Positions 18,724 to 28,688 of a stretch of DNA of 64,000 nucleotides are shown one piece after another. The translations under genes were made by a program, and so were the position numbers. The DNA is from Chelativorans sp. YIM 93263 (lineage in GTDB: Bacteria; Pseudomonadota; Alphaproteobacteria; Rhizobiales; Rhizobiaceae). The stretch covers positions 1 to 64,000 of the forward strand of contig NZ_JAKCWP010000007.1 in the NCBI RefSeq assembly GCF_028767125.1, in the 5' to 3' direction. Below the pieces are notes generated by a model, which was not told where the DNA came from, searched no databases, and saw nothing but the letters and a program-made list of their open reading frames with translations. Position 1 is the first letter of the stretch. Every line of letters starts with the position of its first letter.

Positions 18724-20277
18724 ATGAACGAAAAGAACGATTCTTTGAGCAATGTCGCCGAGTTTTCGGTTAGCGAGATATCGCTGGCCGTAAAACGTAC
18801 GGTCGAGGACGCCTTCGGCCGGGTGCGGATACGCGGGGAGGTCTCAGGTTATCGTGGGCCGCATGCCTCCGGCCACTGTTATTTCGCACTGAAGGACGAA
18901 CGCGCCCGCATCGAAGCCGTCATATGGCGTGGCACTTACTCCAAGCTCAAATTTCCACCGCAGGAGGGTTTGGAAATCATCGCCACCGGGCGGGTGACCA
19001 CCTATCCGGGTTCGTCCAAATACCAGCTCGTCATCGACACCATCGAGCCGGCCGGCGCTGGCGCGCTGATGGCCCTGTTGGAGGAGCGCAAGCGAAAGCT
19101 GGCGGCAGAAGGGCTTTTTGCGGATGAGCGGAAAAAGCCGCTGCCGTTCATGCCGCGTGTCATCGGCGTGGTGACCTCGCCCACCGGCGCGGTGATCCGC
19201 GACATCATTCACCGCATCACCGACCGCTTTCCCGTTCATGTCGTCGTCTGGCCAGTGCGGGTGCAGGGCGAGACAACAGGTGAGGAGGTTGCGGCCGCCG
19301 TCTCCGGCTTCAACGCCTTGCCGGAGGGCATTGCCCGGCCGGATGTTCTCGTGGTCGCCCGCGGCGGCGGCAGCCTGGAGGATCTTTGGGGGTTCAACGA
19401 CGAGGTCGTCGTGCGGGCAGTTGCCGATTCGCGAATACCCGTTATTTCCGCCGTCGGGCACGAGACTGACTGGACACTGATCGATTTGGCCGCGGACCGG
19501 CGCGCGCCTACGCCGACCGGTGCCGCAGAGATGGCCGTCCCAGTGAAGGCGGAACTCGAGGCCAACCTCGCCCGGCTTTCGGCGCGACTGAAGGCGGCGG
19601 TCTCGCGCGATCTGGATCGTCGGCGCCAGGGCATTCGGGCTACGGCGCGCGCGCTGCCCTCTCCCGATCAGATATTCGCTCTTCCACGCCGCCGCTTCGA
19701 CGAGGCGGCAGGCCGCCTGGCGCGCGGGCTGCACACGGCCACGCAGCGAAAGCGCCTGCGCTACGACGGCGCGCGCCTGTCTATCGCCATGCTGGACCGG
19801 CGCATGGCGGAGGCGCGCCGGCAGATCGGGCAATGTGGCGACCGTCTGCCGATTGTCTATCAAGGTCTGATCCGCAATCACCGAGCGCGGTTCGAACGGG
19901 ACGCGGGACGCGTCACGCCGCGCACCACGCTCAAGCGCATCGATTTATCCAGCGAGCGGCTGAACGCTACGGTCGCCCGGAAAGATCGGGCAGCGCTGTC
20001 ACGGCTCGAACGCGCCAAGGCGGCCCTCAGCCACGCATCCCGGCTGGCGGAGACACTTTCCTATAAAAGCGTCCTGCAGCGCGGTTTTGCATTGGTGCGC
20101 GATGCCGACGATAACCCGCTCAAGCGCGCGCAAGACATACAGCCTGGACAGGCGCTGCGTCTGCAGTTTTCCGACGATAGCATCGGCGCCATCGCCGCCT
20201 CAAAGCCTGAGGGGAGCGCGAAGCGTCAGCCGAAACGCGCCAGCAAGACGCCCGACGACCAGGGCTCGCTCTTTTAG
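18724..20277 (+). CDS. xseA: Exodeoxyribonuclease VII large subunit
   Basis: 517 residues from ATG 18724 ([20 protein letters not shown]). The frame is open to 18583, but homologues begin here. N-terminal OB-fold ([20 protein letters not shown]), central catalytic region with [34 protein letters not shown] and [12 protein letters not shown], then a long coiled-coil tail. With XseB it degrades single-stranded DNA to oligonucleotides. The small-subunit gene is not in the window. Ends with an acidic/basic tail and GSLF. Confidence 0.96.
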   Translation: MNEKNDSLSNVAEFSVSEISLAVKRTVEDAFGRVRIRGEVSGYRGPHASGHCYFALKDERARIEAVIWRGTYSKLKFPPQEGLEIIATGRVTTYPGSSKYQLVIDTIEPAGAGALMALLEERKRKLAAEGLFADERKKPLPFMPRVIGVVTSPTGAVIRDIIHRITDRFPVHVVVWPVRVQGETTGEEVAAAVSGFNALPEGIARPDVLVVARGGGSLEDLWGFNDEVVVRAVADSRIPVISAVGHETDWTLIDLAADRRAPTPTGAAEMAVPVKAELEANLARLSARLKAAVSRDLDRRRQGIRATARALPSPDQIFALPRRRFDEAAGRLARGLHTATQRKRLRYDGARLSIAMLDRRMAEARRQIGQCGDRLPIVYQGLIRNHRARFERDAGRVTPRTTLKRIDLSSERLNATVARKDRAALSRLERAKAALSHASRLAETLSYKSVLQRGFALVRDADDNPLKRAQDIQPGQALRLQFSDDSIGAIAASKPEGSAKRQPKRASKTPDDQGSLF

Positions 20278-20341
20278 GAGATATCTTTTACGATCTCTCT
20301 TTTCTAGAGAATAAAAGAGCAGGCCTGCCCGTGAATCCGTT

Positions 20342-21154
20342 TTAAATGGCGGCGCTTGATTGGCTTTGATTCAAATCGGCGTGAAGTTGCTCGTTTGCGA
20401 GGCCAAACCGCGCAAGAAAGCGTTCATCGATCGGCTTTCCTACACGATTGACCGCCTCGTTGAACAGCCTGCGCCACTCCGCATACGGGCCGTGCACCTC
20501 CGAATGGCTGTCCGACGTATTGACCAGATAGCAGCCGGAAACCGGCAGCCGCGCGACCTTCAATCCCGCTTCGTCAGCGATTTCGAGAACACGATAGTGC
20601 TCGTGCAGGATTTGATAAGGATCGCGGCGAAGCGGGTCCGGGTGATCCGGCTGCACGCTCAGCAGCACGCTGGAGCCGCAGACGCGATGAAACTCTCCGT
20701 CGAAAACCTCTGTATGGGGAAGAGGTGCGGCGCGTAAATTCTGGTAATCGACCGCATATCCCTTGTCGATCACACCAGCGGAATGCTCCGGCCCAAGCGT
20801 GGAACGGGCGACTTCCACCAGCCGGGCATCCACCCAGTCGTCGGCGTCGAGAAACATGAGCAAGCCCCCTCCCCGCTCCAGAACATGAGCGTTGATGGCA
20901 TAAGCTTTGCGTCCACGGTCGAGATTGTCTGGACGAACAGGCTCAGCCGGCCAGTCTGCCTGCAGGAAGATTACACGTGGGTCGTCCGGCAGGTTCGAGG
21001 GACGGTCATGCCCCGCAATGACCACGTGGAAATCCTGATCAGACTGCGCAAATACCGACGAGAGTGTCAGGCCGAGCAGGCGCTCTACCGACGTCCAGTT
21101 GCGTGCATAGGCCCGGGGCAGAAGCGCGATTGCAAAAGTGAAAGGCAGCGTCAT
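20342..21154 (-). CDS. Glycosyltransferase family 2-like protein
   Basis: 270 residues. A GT-A fold start (TFAIALLPRAYARNW, then LLGLTLSSVFAQSDQDFHVV) and the nucleotide-sugar/metal DXD motif in LLMFLDADDWVDARLVE. The acceptor-side half contains GSSVLLSVQPDHPDP and SCYLVNTSDSHSEVHG-like sequence. Cytosolic. The sugar donor and acceptor cannot be told from sequence. It stands alone, convergent with xseA. Confidence 0.8.
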   Translation of the reverse strand: MTLPFTFAIALLPRAYARNWTSVERLLGLTLSSVFAQSDQDFHVVIAGHDRPSNLPDDPRVIFLQADWPAEPVRPDNLDRGRKAYAINAHVLERGGGLLMFLDADDWVDARLVEVARSTLGPEHSAGVIDKGYAVDYQNLRAAPLPHTEVFDGEFHRVCGSSVLLSVQPDHPDPLRRDPYQILHEHYRVLEIADEAGLKVARLPVSGCYLVNTSDSHSEVHGPYAEWRRLFNEAVNRVGKPIDERFLARFGLANEQLHADLNQSQSSAAI

Positions 21155-21209
21155 GCCAGTCTAACGCCGTCCAGCTCTGCTGCGTTCCGTATTCCGCTTC
21201 CGGGCCCTC

Positions 21210-22259
21210 TCAACCCTCGGCGAAAGTAAGCTGGACCTTCACGGCCCGGGTGCGGTCGCCGGCGTGGGCGAAGGCGGCTTCCGCCTCCTCCAGCGGATAG
21301 GAACTGGAGATGATCGGGCGCACGTCGATGGCGCGACGGTCGACGAGGCGCACGGCCTCGGCGAATTCCGCGTCGAAACGATGCGAGCCGATCAGGTTGA
21401 TCTCCTTGCCGACCAGGAGATTTGCCGGGATCGGGAGCTCGCCCGTCACGCCGAGCTGCACGATTGTGCCTTGCGGGCGCACGGTCTGGATGGCGCTGGC
21501 AAGCGCCGGGCCGGCGGCGGAGCATTCGAAGGCAAGATCGAAAACGCCCTTGGCGGCGCCGTAGGGGTCAAGCGCTTCTGCCTCGCGCACTACGTTGACC
21601 GTTTTGGTAGCCCCCATGGCACGTGCGACCTCCAGCACGGCGTCCTGCAAATCCGTCACGACGATCTCGCTGGCCCCGGCCAGGGTACACGCGGCCGCTG
21701 TCAAGACGCCGATCGGGCCTGCGCCGGTAATCAGCACGCGCTTGCCCTTCACCGCACCCGCGCGCGCAAGCGCATGCAGGCATACGGCAAGCGGCTCCGC
21801 AACGGCGGCCTCGGCGAGGCTCGTCTCAGCGCCGATCTTCTCACACTGAAATGATTCAGCCACGACCAGATCGCGGAAGCCGCCTTGCTCGTGGGGAAAG
21901 CGGAGCGCGGAACCGTAGAAGCGCATATTCAGGCAGTGCTGGCGCAGCCCCTGCCGGCAATATACGCACTCGTTGCAGGGCCGGCTTGGGTTGAGCGCAA
22001 CGCGGTCGCCCGGCGCCAGGTTCTTGACCGCATCGCCCACAGCGTCGATCGTGCCCGCCACTTCGTGGCCGAGGATGATCGGCTCGCGCACGCGGATCGG
22101 GCCGAAGCCGCCATCGTGGTAGTAGTGCAGGTCCGAACCGCAGATGCCGCCGGCGCCGATGCGCACGAGTACCTCGCCCGCCCGCAGCTCCTCCACCGGC
22201 TGGCGCTCGATGCGGATGTCATGCGGAGCGTAGAGTCTGCAGACACGTGTTTCCATCAT
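21210..22259 (-). CDS. Zinc-dependent L-idonate/L-gulonate 5-dehydrogenase-like enzyme
   Basis: 349 residues. MDR-family zinc dehydrogenase. Catalytic zinc region GGICGSDLHYYHDGG and GHEVAG; structural zinc with four Cys in CNECVYCRQGLRQHC; Rossmann motif VLITGAGPIGVLTAAA. HEQGGF and the overall pattern match L-idonate 5-dehydrogenase. It lies eight bases after the TRAP large permease gene. Because uxuA-uxuB are next door, oxidation of L-gulonate to fructuronate, or of L-idonate to 5-ketogluconate, are the likeliest reactions; sequence alone does not decide. Confidence 0.85.
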   Translation of the reverse strand: MMETRVCRLYAPHDIRIERQPVEELRAGEVLVRIGAGGICGSDLHYYHDGGFGPIRVREPIILGHEVAGTIDAVGDAVKNLAPGDRVALNPSRPCNECVYCRQGLRQHCLNMRFYGSALRFPHEQGGFRDLVVAESFQCEKIGAETSLAEAAVAEPLAVCLHALARAGAVKGKRVLITGAGPIGVLTAAACTLAGASEIVVTDLQDAVLEVARAMGATKTVNVVREAEALDPYGAAKGVFDLAFECSAAGPALASAIQTVRPQGTIVQLGVTGELPIPANLLVGKEINLIGSHRFDAEFAEAVRLVDRRAIDVRPIISSSYPLEEAEAAFAHAGDRTRAVKVQLTFAEG

Positions 22260-22266
22260 CTTTGCC

Positions 22267-23544
22267 TCAATCGAACAGGAGGGAGGGAAGCCAGGTCGAA
22301 AAGACCGGGAAATAGGAGACCAGAAGCAGCACGATGATATTTGTCAGAAGGAAGGGCGCGATAGCGCGTACGACCTTCATCAACGGCAGCCGCGCGATGC
22401 CTGCGCAGACGAACAGGCAGACGCCTACCGGCGGTGTCGTGAGGCCGATCATCAGGTTCAATACCGCGAACGTAGCAAAGTGCAGTGGGTCGACCCCGAC
22501 GCTTTGCGCCAGCGCCAGTAACGGCACGAAAAGCACGATCAGCGCCGCGATGGTTTCCATGAACATGCCGATGAACAGCAGGAAAATGTTGATGAGCAGG
22601 ATCACCAGGAAGCGGTTGTCGGTAATCGAGAGGACCGCCTTCGCCACCATCTGCGGGATGCGTTCGGAGACGAGGATCCAGCCGAAAACATTGGCAAATC
22701 CCACCAGCGCAAGGATCGCGGCGGAAGAGACGGCACTGTCGATCACCACCTTTGGCACCTGCCTCAGCGGCAGTTCGCGATAGATGAAGACACCGACGAT
22801 AAAGGCGTAGACACTCGCCACGACAGCCGTCTCGGTCGGCGTCATCATGCCGCTCAGAAGGCCGCCGACAATCAGCGCCGTCATGGCAAGCGCCCAGATA
22901 GCGCTCATGAAGGAGCGGCCGAGTTCGACAAAACCCTGCCAGGGCTGGTGCGGAAAGCCGCGCCGCACGGCGATGATATAGACGGTCACCATCATCGCCA
23001 GCCCCAGCAGGATGCCGGGGATCGCGCCCGCCATGAACATGCGCCCGACGGAAATGCCCGACAGCGAGCCGACAATGATCATCGGCACGCTGGGCGGGAT
23101 CATCGGCCCCACGGTGGAGGAGGCGGCCGTGACCGCGGCGGAGAAGTCGCCCGGATAGCCCACCTTCTTCATGCCGGGGATCATCACGCCGCCGATAGAG
23201 GCCGCATCGGCGACCGCCGTGCCGGAGACGCCGCCGAAGAGCATGGAGCCGGCGACGTTGGAAAGGCCGAGGCCGCCGCGCATCCAGCCGACTAGCGCAT
23301 TGGCAAGCCGAATGATGCGCTCGGTGATGCCGCCGTGGTTCATCAGGTTGCCGGCGAGAATGAAACCGGGAATCGACAGAAGCACGAAGACGTCGATGCC
23401 CGCATACATCTTCTGCGGCATGACGACCAGCGGAAGACCGGCCGACAGAATATAGCCCATCGACGCAAGCCCGAGCGTCACCGCCACGGGAATCCCGGCG
23501 AGCAGGCCGCCGACAAAAATGCCGATCAGAATGGCGAGACTCAT
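22267..23544 (-). CDS. dctM: TRAP transporter large permease (DctM)
   Basis: 425 residues, about a dozen membrane segments. Family landmarks: LIGIFVGGLLAGIPVAVTLG at the N-terminus, GGVSGTAVADAASIGGVMIPGM, the repeat GYPGDFSAAVTAASSTVGPMIPPSVPMII, and LMIGLTTPPVGVCLFVCAGI near the C-terminus. Couples sodium or proton gradient to solute import with DctQ and DctP. Overlaps the small permease gene by four bases (ATGA). Confidence 0.95.
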   Translation of the reverse strand: MSLAILIGIFVGGLLAGIPVAVTLGLASMGYILSAGLPLVVMPQKMYAGIDVFVLLSIPGFILAGNLMNHGGITERIIRLANALVGWMRGGLGLSNVAGSMLFGGVSGTAVADAASIGGVMIPGMKKVGYPGDFSAAVTAASSTVGPMIPPSVPMIIVGSLSGISVGRMFMAGAIPGILLGLAMMVTVYIIAVRRGFPHQPWQGFVELGRSFMSAIWALAMTALIVGGLLSGMMTPTETAVVASVYAFIVGVFIYRELPLRQVPKVVIDSAVSSAAILALVGFANVFGWILVSERIPQMVAKAVLSITDNRFLVILLINIFLLFIGMFMETIAALIVLFVPLLALAQSVGVDPLHFATFAVLNLMIGLTTPPVGVCLFVCAGIARLPLMKVVRAIAPFLLTNIIVLLLVSYFPVFSTWLPSLLFD

Positions 23545-24047
23545 TGCGGCGTATCCGGATTTTGAACGGGGCGCCCGTCGCTTCTGCCTGTCAACATCGC
23601 GATCCCTCGCAGAACGGCAAAGAGGAGGAGACAGGCGATGAGGACGAACATGGCGCCATGAATGTAGCTCATTTGCCAGCCCAGCGCCGGGGAGGTCTGC
23701 AGATTACCAATCATGGCAAAATGCCAGGCAGGCAAAATGAGCGCGGCGCACAGAACTGCCGTTGCGACGGCGGAGACGAAGCGCAGAACGACCGGCAGCC
23801 GACCCGGCAGCGCCTCGCAGACGATATCGACGTTGACGAGATCCCCGGTACGGTAGGAAAGCCCGACGCCGAACGCCGTGAGGTACAGCAGCGCGAAGCG
23901 CGTTAGCTCTTCCGTCCAGACGGGGGAGCGGTGGAATACCGAACGGCCCAGGACCTGAACCAGAACCGAAAAGATCAGCACCGCGAAGGCGAGCCCCACC
24001 GCAAAGCGGAACAGCCTGACAAGCGCGGCATTGCTTGCTTTCCACAT
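23541..24047 (-). CDS. dctQ: TRAP transporter small permease (DctQ)
   Basis: 168 residues from ATG 24047 (MWKASNAALVRLFRFAVGLA). The frame is open to 24104, but that extension is not family-like. Four membrane segments. Family motifs include VLGRSVFHRSPVWTEELTRF and GDLVNVDIVCEALPG. It overlaps dctM by four bases and follows dctP, completing the transporter. Confidence 0.93.
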   Translation of the reverse strand: MWKASNAALVRLFRFAVGLAFAVLIFSVLVQVLGRSVFHRSPVWTEELTRFALLYLTAFGVGLSYRTGDLVNVDIVCEALPGRLPVVLRFVSAVATAVLCAALILPAWHFAMIGNLQTSPALGWQMSYIHGAMFVLIACLLLFAVLRGIAMLTGRSDGRPVQNPDTPQ

Positions 24048-24112
24048 GATTTTTACCGGTCCTTGGGCGTTAGTGACGGGTGGCGGCAGGCAACCCGCCG
24101 CCACTTCGTACC

Positions 24113-25081
24113 TTACTCGTTGAACAGTTCTTCGACGATCGGCCGGATTTCCTCGTTCACGTTATCGAGAACAGCGCTTTGGCCTTTCTCAGCGAAGGCT
24201 TCCTGGTCGACCTCGACAAACTCCATGCCGGCTTCCTGAAGCGTGTTGGCAAGGCGCTCCTCGTCCTCGAGGAACAGCTCGCGCTCATAGTCCTGCGCGC
24301 GCCGGGCGGCTTCCATCACCGCTTCCTTGTCCTCATCGGAAAGCTCGTTCCAGGTCATTTCGGAGATGGTGAGATAGATCCAGGAGCGAACGTGTTCCGT
24401 CAGGTTCACGTGGCTCTGAACCTCGTTGAAGTTCGCCGAATGGATGAGGGCCAGAGGGTTTTCCTGGCCATCGATGGTGCCGTTCTGGAGCGAGGTGAAG
24501 ACCTCGGAGAAGGCCATCGGCGTCGGGCTTGCACCAAGGGTACCCCAGAAATCGACGAAGAGCGGCACGTTGGGAACGCGCAACTTCATGTCGTTAAGCT
24601 CGTCCGGCGAGGTGATGGGGCGGTTGGAAGTCAGATTGCGTGGACCGCGCGCGAAATAGGCGATGGGCCGGATCTGCGCCCGCTCGATAATCTGCGCCTC
24701 GATCTGATCACCGATCTCGCCGCTCGCCACCTCGTCCATGTGCTCGAGGCTCTTATAGGCATAAGGCACGGCCAGAAGTGCGGCCATCGGCGCCCAGTTC
24801 TGCAGGCTTTCACCAGTGATCGTCATGTCGGCGGTGCCGAGCTGCATCCCGTTGATCAGGTCCATTTCCTTGCCGAGCGACTCGTTGGGATAGACCTCGA
24901 CGGTAATGCGCCCGTCCGTCAGGCTTTCCAACTCCTCGCCAAACTTGACGGACGCCTTGTGCCAGCTGTTCTCCTCATTTGCCAGGTGGCCAAGTTGCAG
25001 GGTCATCTCCTGCGCCATGGCGGATCCGGCGAGCAGTGCACCGGCCAGTCCTGCAAGGATCGGTTTCATAATCGGTTTCAT
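24113..25081 (-). CDS. dctP: TRAP transporter solute-binding protein (DctP)
   Basis: 322 residues from ATG 25081 with GGAGG eight bases upstream. Signal peptide (LAGLAGALLAGSAMAQ). The mature part has the DctP fold: LQLGHLANEENSWHKASVKF, the selectivity-helix region ARGPRNLTSN with its carboxylate-binding Arg, LKLRVPNVPLFVDFWGTLGA-like sequence and EVFTSLQNGTIDGQENPL. Periplasmic. The conserved Arg indicates an acidic sugar or carboxylate ligand. First gene of dctP-dctQ-dctM-dehydrogenase, after the GntR gene. Confidence 0.94.
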   Translation of the reverse strand: MKPIMKPILAGLAGALLAGSAMAQEMTLQLGHLANEENSWHKASVKFGEELESLTDGRITVEVYPNESLGKEMDLINGMQLGTADMTITGESLQNWAPMAALLAVPYAYKSLEHMDEVASGEIGDQIEAQIIERAQIRPIAYFARGPRNLTSNRPITSPDELNDMKLRVPNVPLFVDFWGTLGASPTPMAFSEVFTSLQNGTIDGQENPLALIHSANFNEVQSHVNLTEHVRSWIYLTISEMTWNELSDEDKEAVMEAARRAQDYERELFLEDEERLANTLQEAGMEFVEVDQEAFAEKGQSAVLDNVNEEIRPIVEELFNE

Positions 25082-25114
25082 TGCGTTTCCTCCGTTTGGG
25101 GCTTCGTTTTCCAG

Positions 25115-25816
25115 TTATGCCCTTCCAGCCGTCTCGAAGAAGTCCGGGCGGGTCTCCGCGATGGTCGGCAGGTCAGTCAGGATCTTGCGCAAATGCATGC
25201 GCATGGCCCGGGCCGCCGCATCCGCATCGCGGCGGATGATGGCGTTGGCAATTTCGGTGTGCTGGAGCACCAGTTCGCGCTTGGGAAAGTGGAGCGCGCT
25301 CAGATAGCGCACGCGATCCATCTGCGATTTCACTTCCTCGATCACCTTCCAGGCGTAGGATTTGCCGGCTGCTTCAGCGAGCGTGCGGTGAAAGCGTTCG
25401 TCCAGCGCCAGGAAACGGTCGGCGTCGTTGTCGGGTAACTCGCGTTGACGGGCGATTTGGCTCTGCAATTCCCGGATCAGTTCTTCGTTCACGTTTTCGG
25501 CAACGAGCTTGACGATGTCGGCCTCTATAGCCTCGCGCACGAAGCGAGCGTCCATCACCGCTTCGGCGGAAATCTTGCGCACCAGCGTGCCGCGCTGCGG
25601 ACGGATCTCCACCAGCCTATCCTCGGCAAGCTTGATGAAGGCCTCGCGTACGGGCTGCCGGCTCAGAGAGTAATTCCTGGCAACTTCCGACTCGGAGATG
25701 CGGCTGCCCGGCGGAAGATCCGCGCTGATGATCCGCTCACGCAGGATGCGGTAAAGCTGCGGACCGATCGGCGCCCCTTGCTCCAGCGTCCATTCCGTGC
25801 GCGGTTCGATGTTCAT
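25115..25816 (-). CDS. GntR-family regulator, FCD (FadR-type) subfamily
   Basis: 233 residues. N-terminal winged HTH (YRILRERIISADLPPGSRIS ... YSLSRQPVREAFIKLAEDRL), then an all-helical FCD effector domain with a metal/ligand site suggested by Asp and His residues (FLALDERFHRTLAEAAG, VLQHTEIANAIIRRD). It sits between the leftward TRAP operon and the rightward uxuAB pair. The simplest reading is that it represses both and is relieved by a pathway intermediate such as fructuronate or mannonate (inference). Confidence 0.93.
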   Translation of the reverse strand: MNIEPRTEWTLEQGAPIGPQLYRILRERIISADLPPGSRISESEVARNYSLSRQPVREAFIKLAEDRLVEIRPQRGTLVRKISAEAVMDARFVREAIEADIVKLVAENVNEELIRELQSQIARQRELPDNDADRFLALDERFHRTLAEAAGKSYAWKVIEEVKSQMDRVRYLSALHFPKRELVLQHTEIANAIIRRDADAAARAMRMHLRKILTDLPTIAETRPDFFETAGRA

Positions 25817-25989
25817 GGGTGCTGTCCTCCACGGCCTTTCTCTAATGCCATACTTCCATACTAGTCAACAGATGGATTTCTTGCTACCAGCCCCAGGTAT
25901 CGATTGATGCGCGCTTGCCCTAAGATCGTCGCCGGCGTGGCGCCTGGGCGGGCGTGTTCTTGATTGGGGTCAAAGCAGAAGGACGAAGC

Positions 25990-27204
25990 ATGAGGCAGAC
26001 GTGGCGCTGGTTCGGGCCGAAGGATCTCGTTTCCGTGGACGACATGCGGCAAGCGGGGGTCGAAGGCGTGGTATCTGCCCTCCACCATGTGCCGAGCGGC
26101 GCCGTCTGGGAACCCGAAGAGATCGCCCGCCGCCAGCGCGAGATCGGCGTCATGAGTGACGAACGGCCTTCTGGCCTCGCTTGGGAGGTGGTGGAAAGCC
26201 TGCCCGTTTCCGAGGACATCAAGAAGCAGAAGGGCGCGTGGCGTGAGCATATCGCCAACTATAAAACCAGCCTGAGAAACCTCGCTGCCGCAGGCATCGA
26301 GACCGCCTGCTACAATTTCATGCCGGTGCTCGACTGGACGCGCACCAATCTTGCCTGGCGCCTGCCCCATGGCGGCACCTGCATGCGCTTCGACTATGCC
26401 GATTTCGCCGCCTTCGACATCCATATTCTCAGGCGCTCCGGGGCAAACATGGACTTCCCGGAGCCGGTGGTCGCGGAGGCTGCGCGCCGCTTTGCCGAGA
26501 TGGACGAGAGCCGGAAGGAGGCGCTCGCCCGCAACGTCGCTTTTGGGCTTCCCGGCGCGGCGGAGCACCTGACGATCGAGGGGTTGAAGGCGCATCTCGA
26601 CGAGTACGGCGCCATTTCCCCCGAGCAACTCCGCCGCCATTTCATCGCCTTCCTTGAGGAAGTGGCGCCGGTGGCGGAAGAAGCTGGCATTCGCCTGTGC
26701 TGTCATCCCGACGACCCGCCCTTCCCGCTTCTGGGCCTGCCGCGCATCATGTCGACCGAGGCCGATTACGCGGCCATCATGGAAGCCGTCGATTCCCCGG
26801 CCAACGGGATTACGCTCTGCTCCGGCTCGCTCGGCGCCCGGCCCGACAACGACTTGCCGGGCATGATGCGGCGGTTGGGCGCGCGTGTGCATTTTCTCCA
26901 TTTGCGCAACGTCAGCCGCGACACGGAGGCACCTGTCGGCTCCTTCTATGAGGCCGGCCATCTCGAAGGCGGCACGGACATGGTGGCTCTCATCGCCGAG
27001 GTGCTGAAGGAGGAAGCCCGGCGCAAGGCCGCGGGGCGCGCCGACCATTCCATTCCCATGCGCCCGGATCACGGGCAGGACATTCTAGACGATCTCAAAC
27101 GGCAAGCTCAGCCGGGGTATCCCGCGATCGGTCGCCTTAAGGGACTTGCCGAACTGCGCGGCATCTTAACGGCGCTTTCGCATCCGCAATACGGGCTTGC
27201 ATGA
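25990..27204 (+). CDS. uxuA: Mannonate dehydratase
   Basis: 404 residues from ATG 25990 (MRQTWRWFGPKDLVSVDDMR). UxuA dehydrates D-mannonate to 2-keto-3-deoxy-D-gluconate in hexuronate breakdown, using a divalent metal. Landmarks: AGVEGVVSALHHVPSGAVW, NYKTSLRNLAAAGIETACYN, FMPVLDWTRT, LCCHPDDPPFPLLGLPRI, GITLCSGSLGARPDND and HFLHLRNV. Its stop overlaps the uxuB start (ATGA). Confidence 0.95.
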   Translation: MRQTWRWFGPKDLVSVDDMRQAGVEGVVSALHHVPSGAVWEPEEIARRQREIGVMSDERPSGLAWEVVESLPVSEDIKKQKGAWREHIANYKTSLRNLAAAGIETACYNFMPVLDWTRTNLAWRLPHGGTCMRFDYADFAAFDIHILRRSGANMDFPEPVVAEAARRFAEMDESRKEALARNVAFGLPGAAEHLTIEGLKAHLDEYGAISPEQLRRHFIAFLEEVAPVAEEAGIRLCCHPDDPPFPLLGLPRIMSTEADYAAIMEAVDSPANGITLCSGSLGARPDNDLPGMMRRLGARVHFLHLRNVSRDTEAPVGSFYEAGHLEGGTDMVALIAEVLKEEARRKAAGRADHSIPMRPDHGQDILDDLKRQAQPGYPAIGRLKGLAELRGILTALSHPQYGLA

Positions 27205-28688
27205 TGACGATCCGCTTGGGTGCCAAAACCCTGGCCAGCCTGCCAGCGTCCGTCGTCAGGCCCGCTTACGATCCAGCCGCCCGCGGCGTCGGCATCGTTC
27301 ATGTCGGTGTCGGCGCGTTCCACCGCGCCCATCAGGCGGTTTACACCGATGCCGCGCTCGGTGAATCCGGCGGCGACTGGCGCATCGACGGCATCAGCTT
27401 GCGCAGCACGGCGATCGCTGACGCACTTAACCCGCAGGATGGCCTTTTCACTCTGTTGGAGCGCGGCGAGGACGGCGTGTCGGCGCGGGTGGTGGGCAGC
27501 ATCCGCCGGATGATCGCCGCCGCGCGCGACACCGAGGCGCCGCTCGCCGCGTTGACGGCGCCGGAGACGCGTATCGTCAGCCTTACAGTTACGGAAAAGG
27601 CCTACGGCATCGACCGGGAGCGCGGGGCGATCGATGAAAAGCATCCCGCCATCGCGGCCGATCTCGCCGCTCCGCGCGCTCCACGCGGTGCACTCGGCCT
27701 GCTGGTGGAGGCCCTGCGCCTGCGGCGGGAGAAGGATCTCGCCCCCTTCACTGTCCTGTGCTGTGACAACCTGCCGGACAATGGCGGGCTCGTGCGCGCC
27801 GGTCTCGTCGATTTCGCCGCGCGGCTCGACCCGGCCTTTGCCGACTGGATCCGTGCGCATGTCGCCTTCCCCTCCACCATGGTCGACCGCATCACGCCCG
27901 CCCCCACCGACACAACGCATGCCGAGGTGGAACAGCTTCTGGGCGTCAGCGATATGGCTGCGGTCGAGGCCGAGTCCTTCGCGCAATGGGTGATCGAGGA
28001 TCATTTCCCCGCCGGGCGGCCCGAGTGGGAGAAGGGCGGCGCGATCTTCGTCGCCGACGTTGCGCCATACGAGGCGATGAAGCTCAGAATGCTCAATGGC
28101 AGCCATTCCATGATGGCTTATGCCGGCTTTCTTTCAGGCCGCAAATATGTGCGCGACGTGATGGCCGACGAGACGCTGGCGCAGCTCGTGCGCTGCCATC
28201 TCGCCGCCGCTGCGGCCACGCTGGCGCCGCTGGAAGGCATCGACACGGACGACTATGCGCAAGCTTTGATGCGGCGCTTCGCCAACCCGGCGATCGCCCA
28301 CAAGACGTATCAGATCGCCATGGACGGCACGGAAAAGCTGCCGCAGCGCATCCTGGCGCCGGCACTGCACGCGTTGCACAACGACGGCGATCTGCGCCCC
28401 TTCGCCTTCGCGGTGGCTGCCTGGATGCGCTACTGCACCGGGCGGCTGGACACCGGCGAGCCCTATCGCCTACGTGATCCGCGCGAAGAGGAGATCGCCT
28501 CCACCCTGGCGCGCGCCGGCGGCGATGCGAGAGCCATCGCCGATGCACTGACGGCGCTTTCGGGGCTGTTCCCCGCCGAGCTGGCCGCCAACGAACGCTG
28601 GAACGGCCTCGTAACAGACATCCTGGCCAGTATGCTGCAAAACGGCATGGCGCAAGCGCTGGAGGGGGAAGCGCGCCCGTCTGCCTGA
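27201..28688 (+). CDS. uxuB: Fructuronate reductase (mannitol dehydrogenase family)
   Basis: 495 residues. A long-chain dehydrogenase of the mannitol dehydrogenase family. NAD-binding region VGIVHVGVGAFHRAHQAVYTD, the catalytic domain with VTEKAYGID, CDNLPDNG and the Lys/Asn/His stretch EAMKLRMLNGSHSMMAYAGFL. It starts inside the uxuA stop codon, so the product is most likely D-mannonate oxidoreductase, converting fructuronate to mannonate for UxuA. Mannitol or arabinitol oxidation is the alternative for the family. Confidence 0.92.
   Translation: MMTIRLGAKTLASLPASVVRPAYDPAARGVGIVHVGVGAFHRAHQAVYTDAALGESGGDWRIDGISLRSTAIADALNPQDGLFTLLERGEDGVSARVVGSIRRMIAAARDTEAPLAALTAPETRIVSLTVTEKAYGIDRERGAIDEKHPAIAADLAAPRAPRGALGLLVEALRLRREKDLAPFTVLCCDNLPDNGGLVRAGLVDFAARLDPAFADWIRAHVAFPSTMVDRITPAPTDTTHAEVEQLLGVSDMAAVEAESFAQWVIEDHFPAGRPEWEKGGAIFVADVAPYEAMKLRMLNGSHSMMAYAGFLSGRKYVRDVMADETLAQLVRCHLAAAAATLAPLEGIDTDDYAQALMRRFANPAIAHKTYQIAMDGTEKLPQRILAPALHALHNDGDLRPFAFAVAAWMRYCTGRLDTGEPYRLRDPREEEIASTLARAGGDARAIADALTALSGLFPAELAANERWNGLVTDILASMLQNGMAQALEGEARPSA

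Noticed and set aside
20297-20319. CTCTTTT...AAAAGAG inverted repeat after xseA
   Set aside because: AT-only 7-bp arms and no GC stem; too weak to call a terminator.
24080-25438. 452-codon plus-strand frame over dctP and the GntR gene
   Set aside because: Antisense to two well-supported genes, with no domain of its own.
25841-25875. Possible FCD-type GntR operator around ACTAGTCAAC
   Set aside because: Symmetry is poor and no second copy faces the TRAP operon; not enough to call.
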